NCBI GenBank assembly: GCA_945900755.1
Contig: CAMDKS010000001.1
Span: forward strand, 127,491 to 191,490
DNA: 64,000 nucleotides
Direction: 5' to 3'
Source of the DNA: Bdellovibrio sp. ZAP7
GTDB taxonomy: Bacteria > Bdellovibrionota_B > Oligoflexia > Oligoflexales > RGVZ01
The translations under genes and the position numbers were made by a program. Below the pieces are notes generated by a model. The model searched no databases. It saw only the letters and a list, made by a program, of their open reading frames with translations, and had not been told where the DNA came from. Below are positions 63,495 through 64,000 of this stretch, piece after piece; position 1 is the first letter of the stretch, and the number at the start of each line of letters is the position of its first letter.

Positions 63495-64000
63495 ATGATT
63501 AATTGGTGGCGAACATCATTCGGAGAAGAAGAAATTGAGCGAGTCGTAAATTCTATTCGCAATCAAAATATCAGTCAAGGTAAGGTTACGGTAGAGTTTG
63601 AGCGCTGCTTGTCCGAATACTTGGAAGTAGATCACGTCGTAGCCACATCTAGTGGAAGCACAGCTTTAGCACTCGCATTGATGGCCGTAGGTGTAAGGCC
63701 GGGCGATGAAGTGATTGTGCCTAATCGCACTTGGATAGCAACCGCCCATGCGGCCCACCTGCTGGGGGCAAAAGTAGTATTGGTTGATGTTGAAGCAAGT
63801 CGACCTATTCTTGACGTGAAAAAGGTCGAGAGTCTCCTAACGGAGCGGACTCGCGCAATCATCCCTGTGCATATGAATGGGCGTTCCGTTGATATGAATT
63901 CTTTACAAATTTTGGCGAAGCGACACAACCTGGCCATTATTGAGGACGCAGCTCAGGCGATCGGCTCCAAAAATTCCAGTGGGTTCCTTGGGACGCAATC
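63495..64000 (+). CDS. DegT/DnrJ/EryC1-family PLP aminotransferase, 5' end (partial at window edge)
   Basis: The frame from ATG at 63495 is open to the end of the window (about 168 residues). GGAG lies about eight bases upstream. The opening WWRTSFGEEEIERV and GSTALALAL, the VIVPNRTWIATAHA segment and the EDAAQAIGS motif with the PLP-stacking region are typical of sugar aminotransferases such as GDP-perosamine synthase. The Schiff-base Lys lies beyond the window. The substrate is likely a 4-keto sugar nucleotide made by this operon. Confidence 0.88.
   Translation, partial: MINWWRTSFGEEEIERVVNSIRNQNISQGKVTVEFERCLSEYLEVDHVVATSSGSTALALALMAVGVRPGDEVIVPNRTWIATAHAAHLLGAKVVLVDVEASRPILDVKKVESLLTERTRAIIPVHMNGRSVDMNSLQILAKRHNLAIIEDAAQAIGSKNSSGFLGTQ

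Noticed and set aside
1-64000. Insertion sequences, tRNA, rRNA, CRISPR arrays and phage genes
   Set aside because: None of their hallmarks was seen in reading both strands by eye. Very short or diverged ones could be missed.

Overview
This 64-kb window is almost entirely one polysaccharide (O-antigen or surface-glycan) biosynthesis region from a Gram-negative bacterium. It holds nucleotide-sugar genes, an O-antigen-type ABC exporter, a polyprenyl-phosphate sugar-1-phosphate transferase, about nine ORFs for soluble or membrane-anchored glycosyltransferases, eight large GT-C-like polytopic membrane proteins, six methyltransferase domains and many sugar-modifying enzymes. Base composition looks to be in the mid-40s % GC by eye. 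A lipoprotein astacin-like protease with a tectonin tail, and the 'sporadic carbohydrate cluster' genes named after Leptospira, would fit a Bdellovibrionota-like or other deep-branching Gram-negative lineage. That placement is inference; no rRNA, tRNA or phylogenetic marker gene is present.

Layout. (1) 1-7.6 kb: the 3' end of a membrane protein on +, then four GT-C-like polytopic proteins on the minus strand. (2) 7.6-10.5 kb: a 607-bp gap with a good promoter, a secreted metalloprotease and a DPM1-like glycosyltransferase. (3) 10.7-20.1 kb (+): a tightly coupled operon with sedoheptulose-7-phosphate isomerase (gmhA), phosphatase (gmhB), transaldolase, four redox or epimerase enzymes, heptose kinase (hddA), heptose nucleotidyltransferase (hddC) and a GT2-methyltransferase fusion. 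It reads as a GDP-D-glycero-D-manno-heptose-type pathway with its own C7 supply. (4) 20.1-28.0 kb (-): rmlB, rmlA, the ABC exporter wzm/wzt and two tandem-domain GT2 enzymes. (5) 28.1-36.9 kb: rmlC, a DUF2142-like membrane protein, fcl (minus strand), a WecA-like initiating transferase, an alkaline-phosphatase-fold protein and two GT4 enzymes. (6) 36.9-48.7 kb (-): methyltransferases, a GT-C protein, an SDR-GT2 fusion, a split transketolase, another GT-C protein, a GT4 enzyme and a second alkaline-phosphatase-fold protein. (7) 49.0-64.0 kb (+): a second split transketolase followed by a run of unusual sugar enzymes. These are a 2-oxoglutarate oxygenase, an LIC12192-family protein, an LhgO-like oxidase, a second gmhA, a sugar nucleotidyltransferase, an HldE-like protein with its domains in reversed order, SDRs, a HAD-kinase fusion, a WbuC-like cupin, a C-methyltransferase and a DegT aminotransferase cut by the window edge.

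Working model. A WecA-like enzyme starts a polyprenyl-linked chain, and GT2/GT4 enzymes extend it with rhamnose- or deoxysugar-type units and heptoses. The chain is capped or methylated and exported by Wzm/Wzt, whose C-terminal domain probably reads the capped end. The GT-C proteins may add sugars from lipid donors in the periplasm. The most interesting feature is the presence of two complete-looking but differently built heptose branches. One is transaldolase + GmhA + GmhB + HddA + HddC. The other is split transketolase + GmhA + reversed HldE + RmlA-like nucleotidyltransferase + HAD-kinase fusion. No insertion sequence, tRNA, rRNA or CRISPR array was found.
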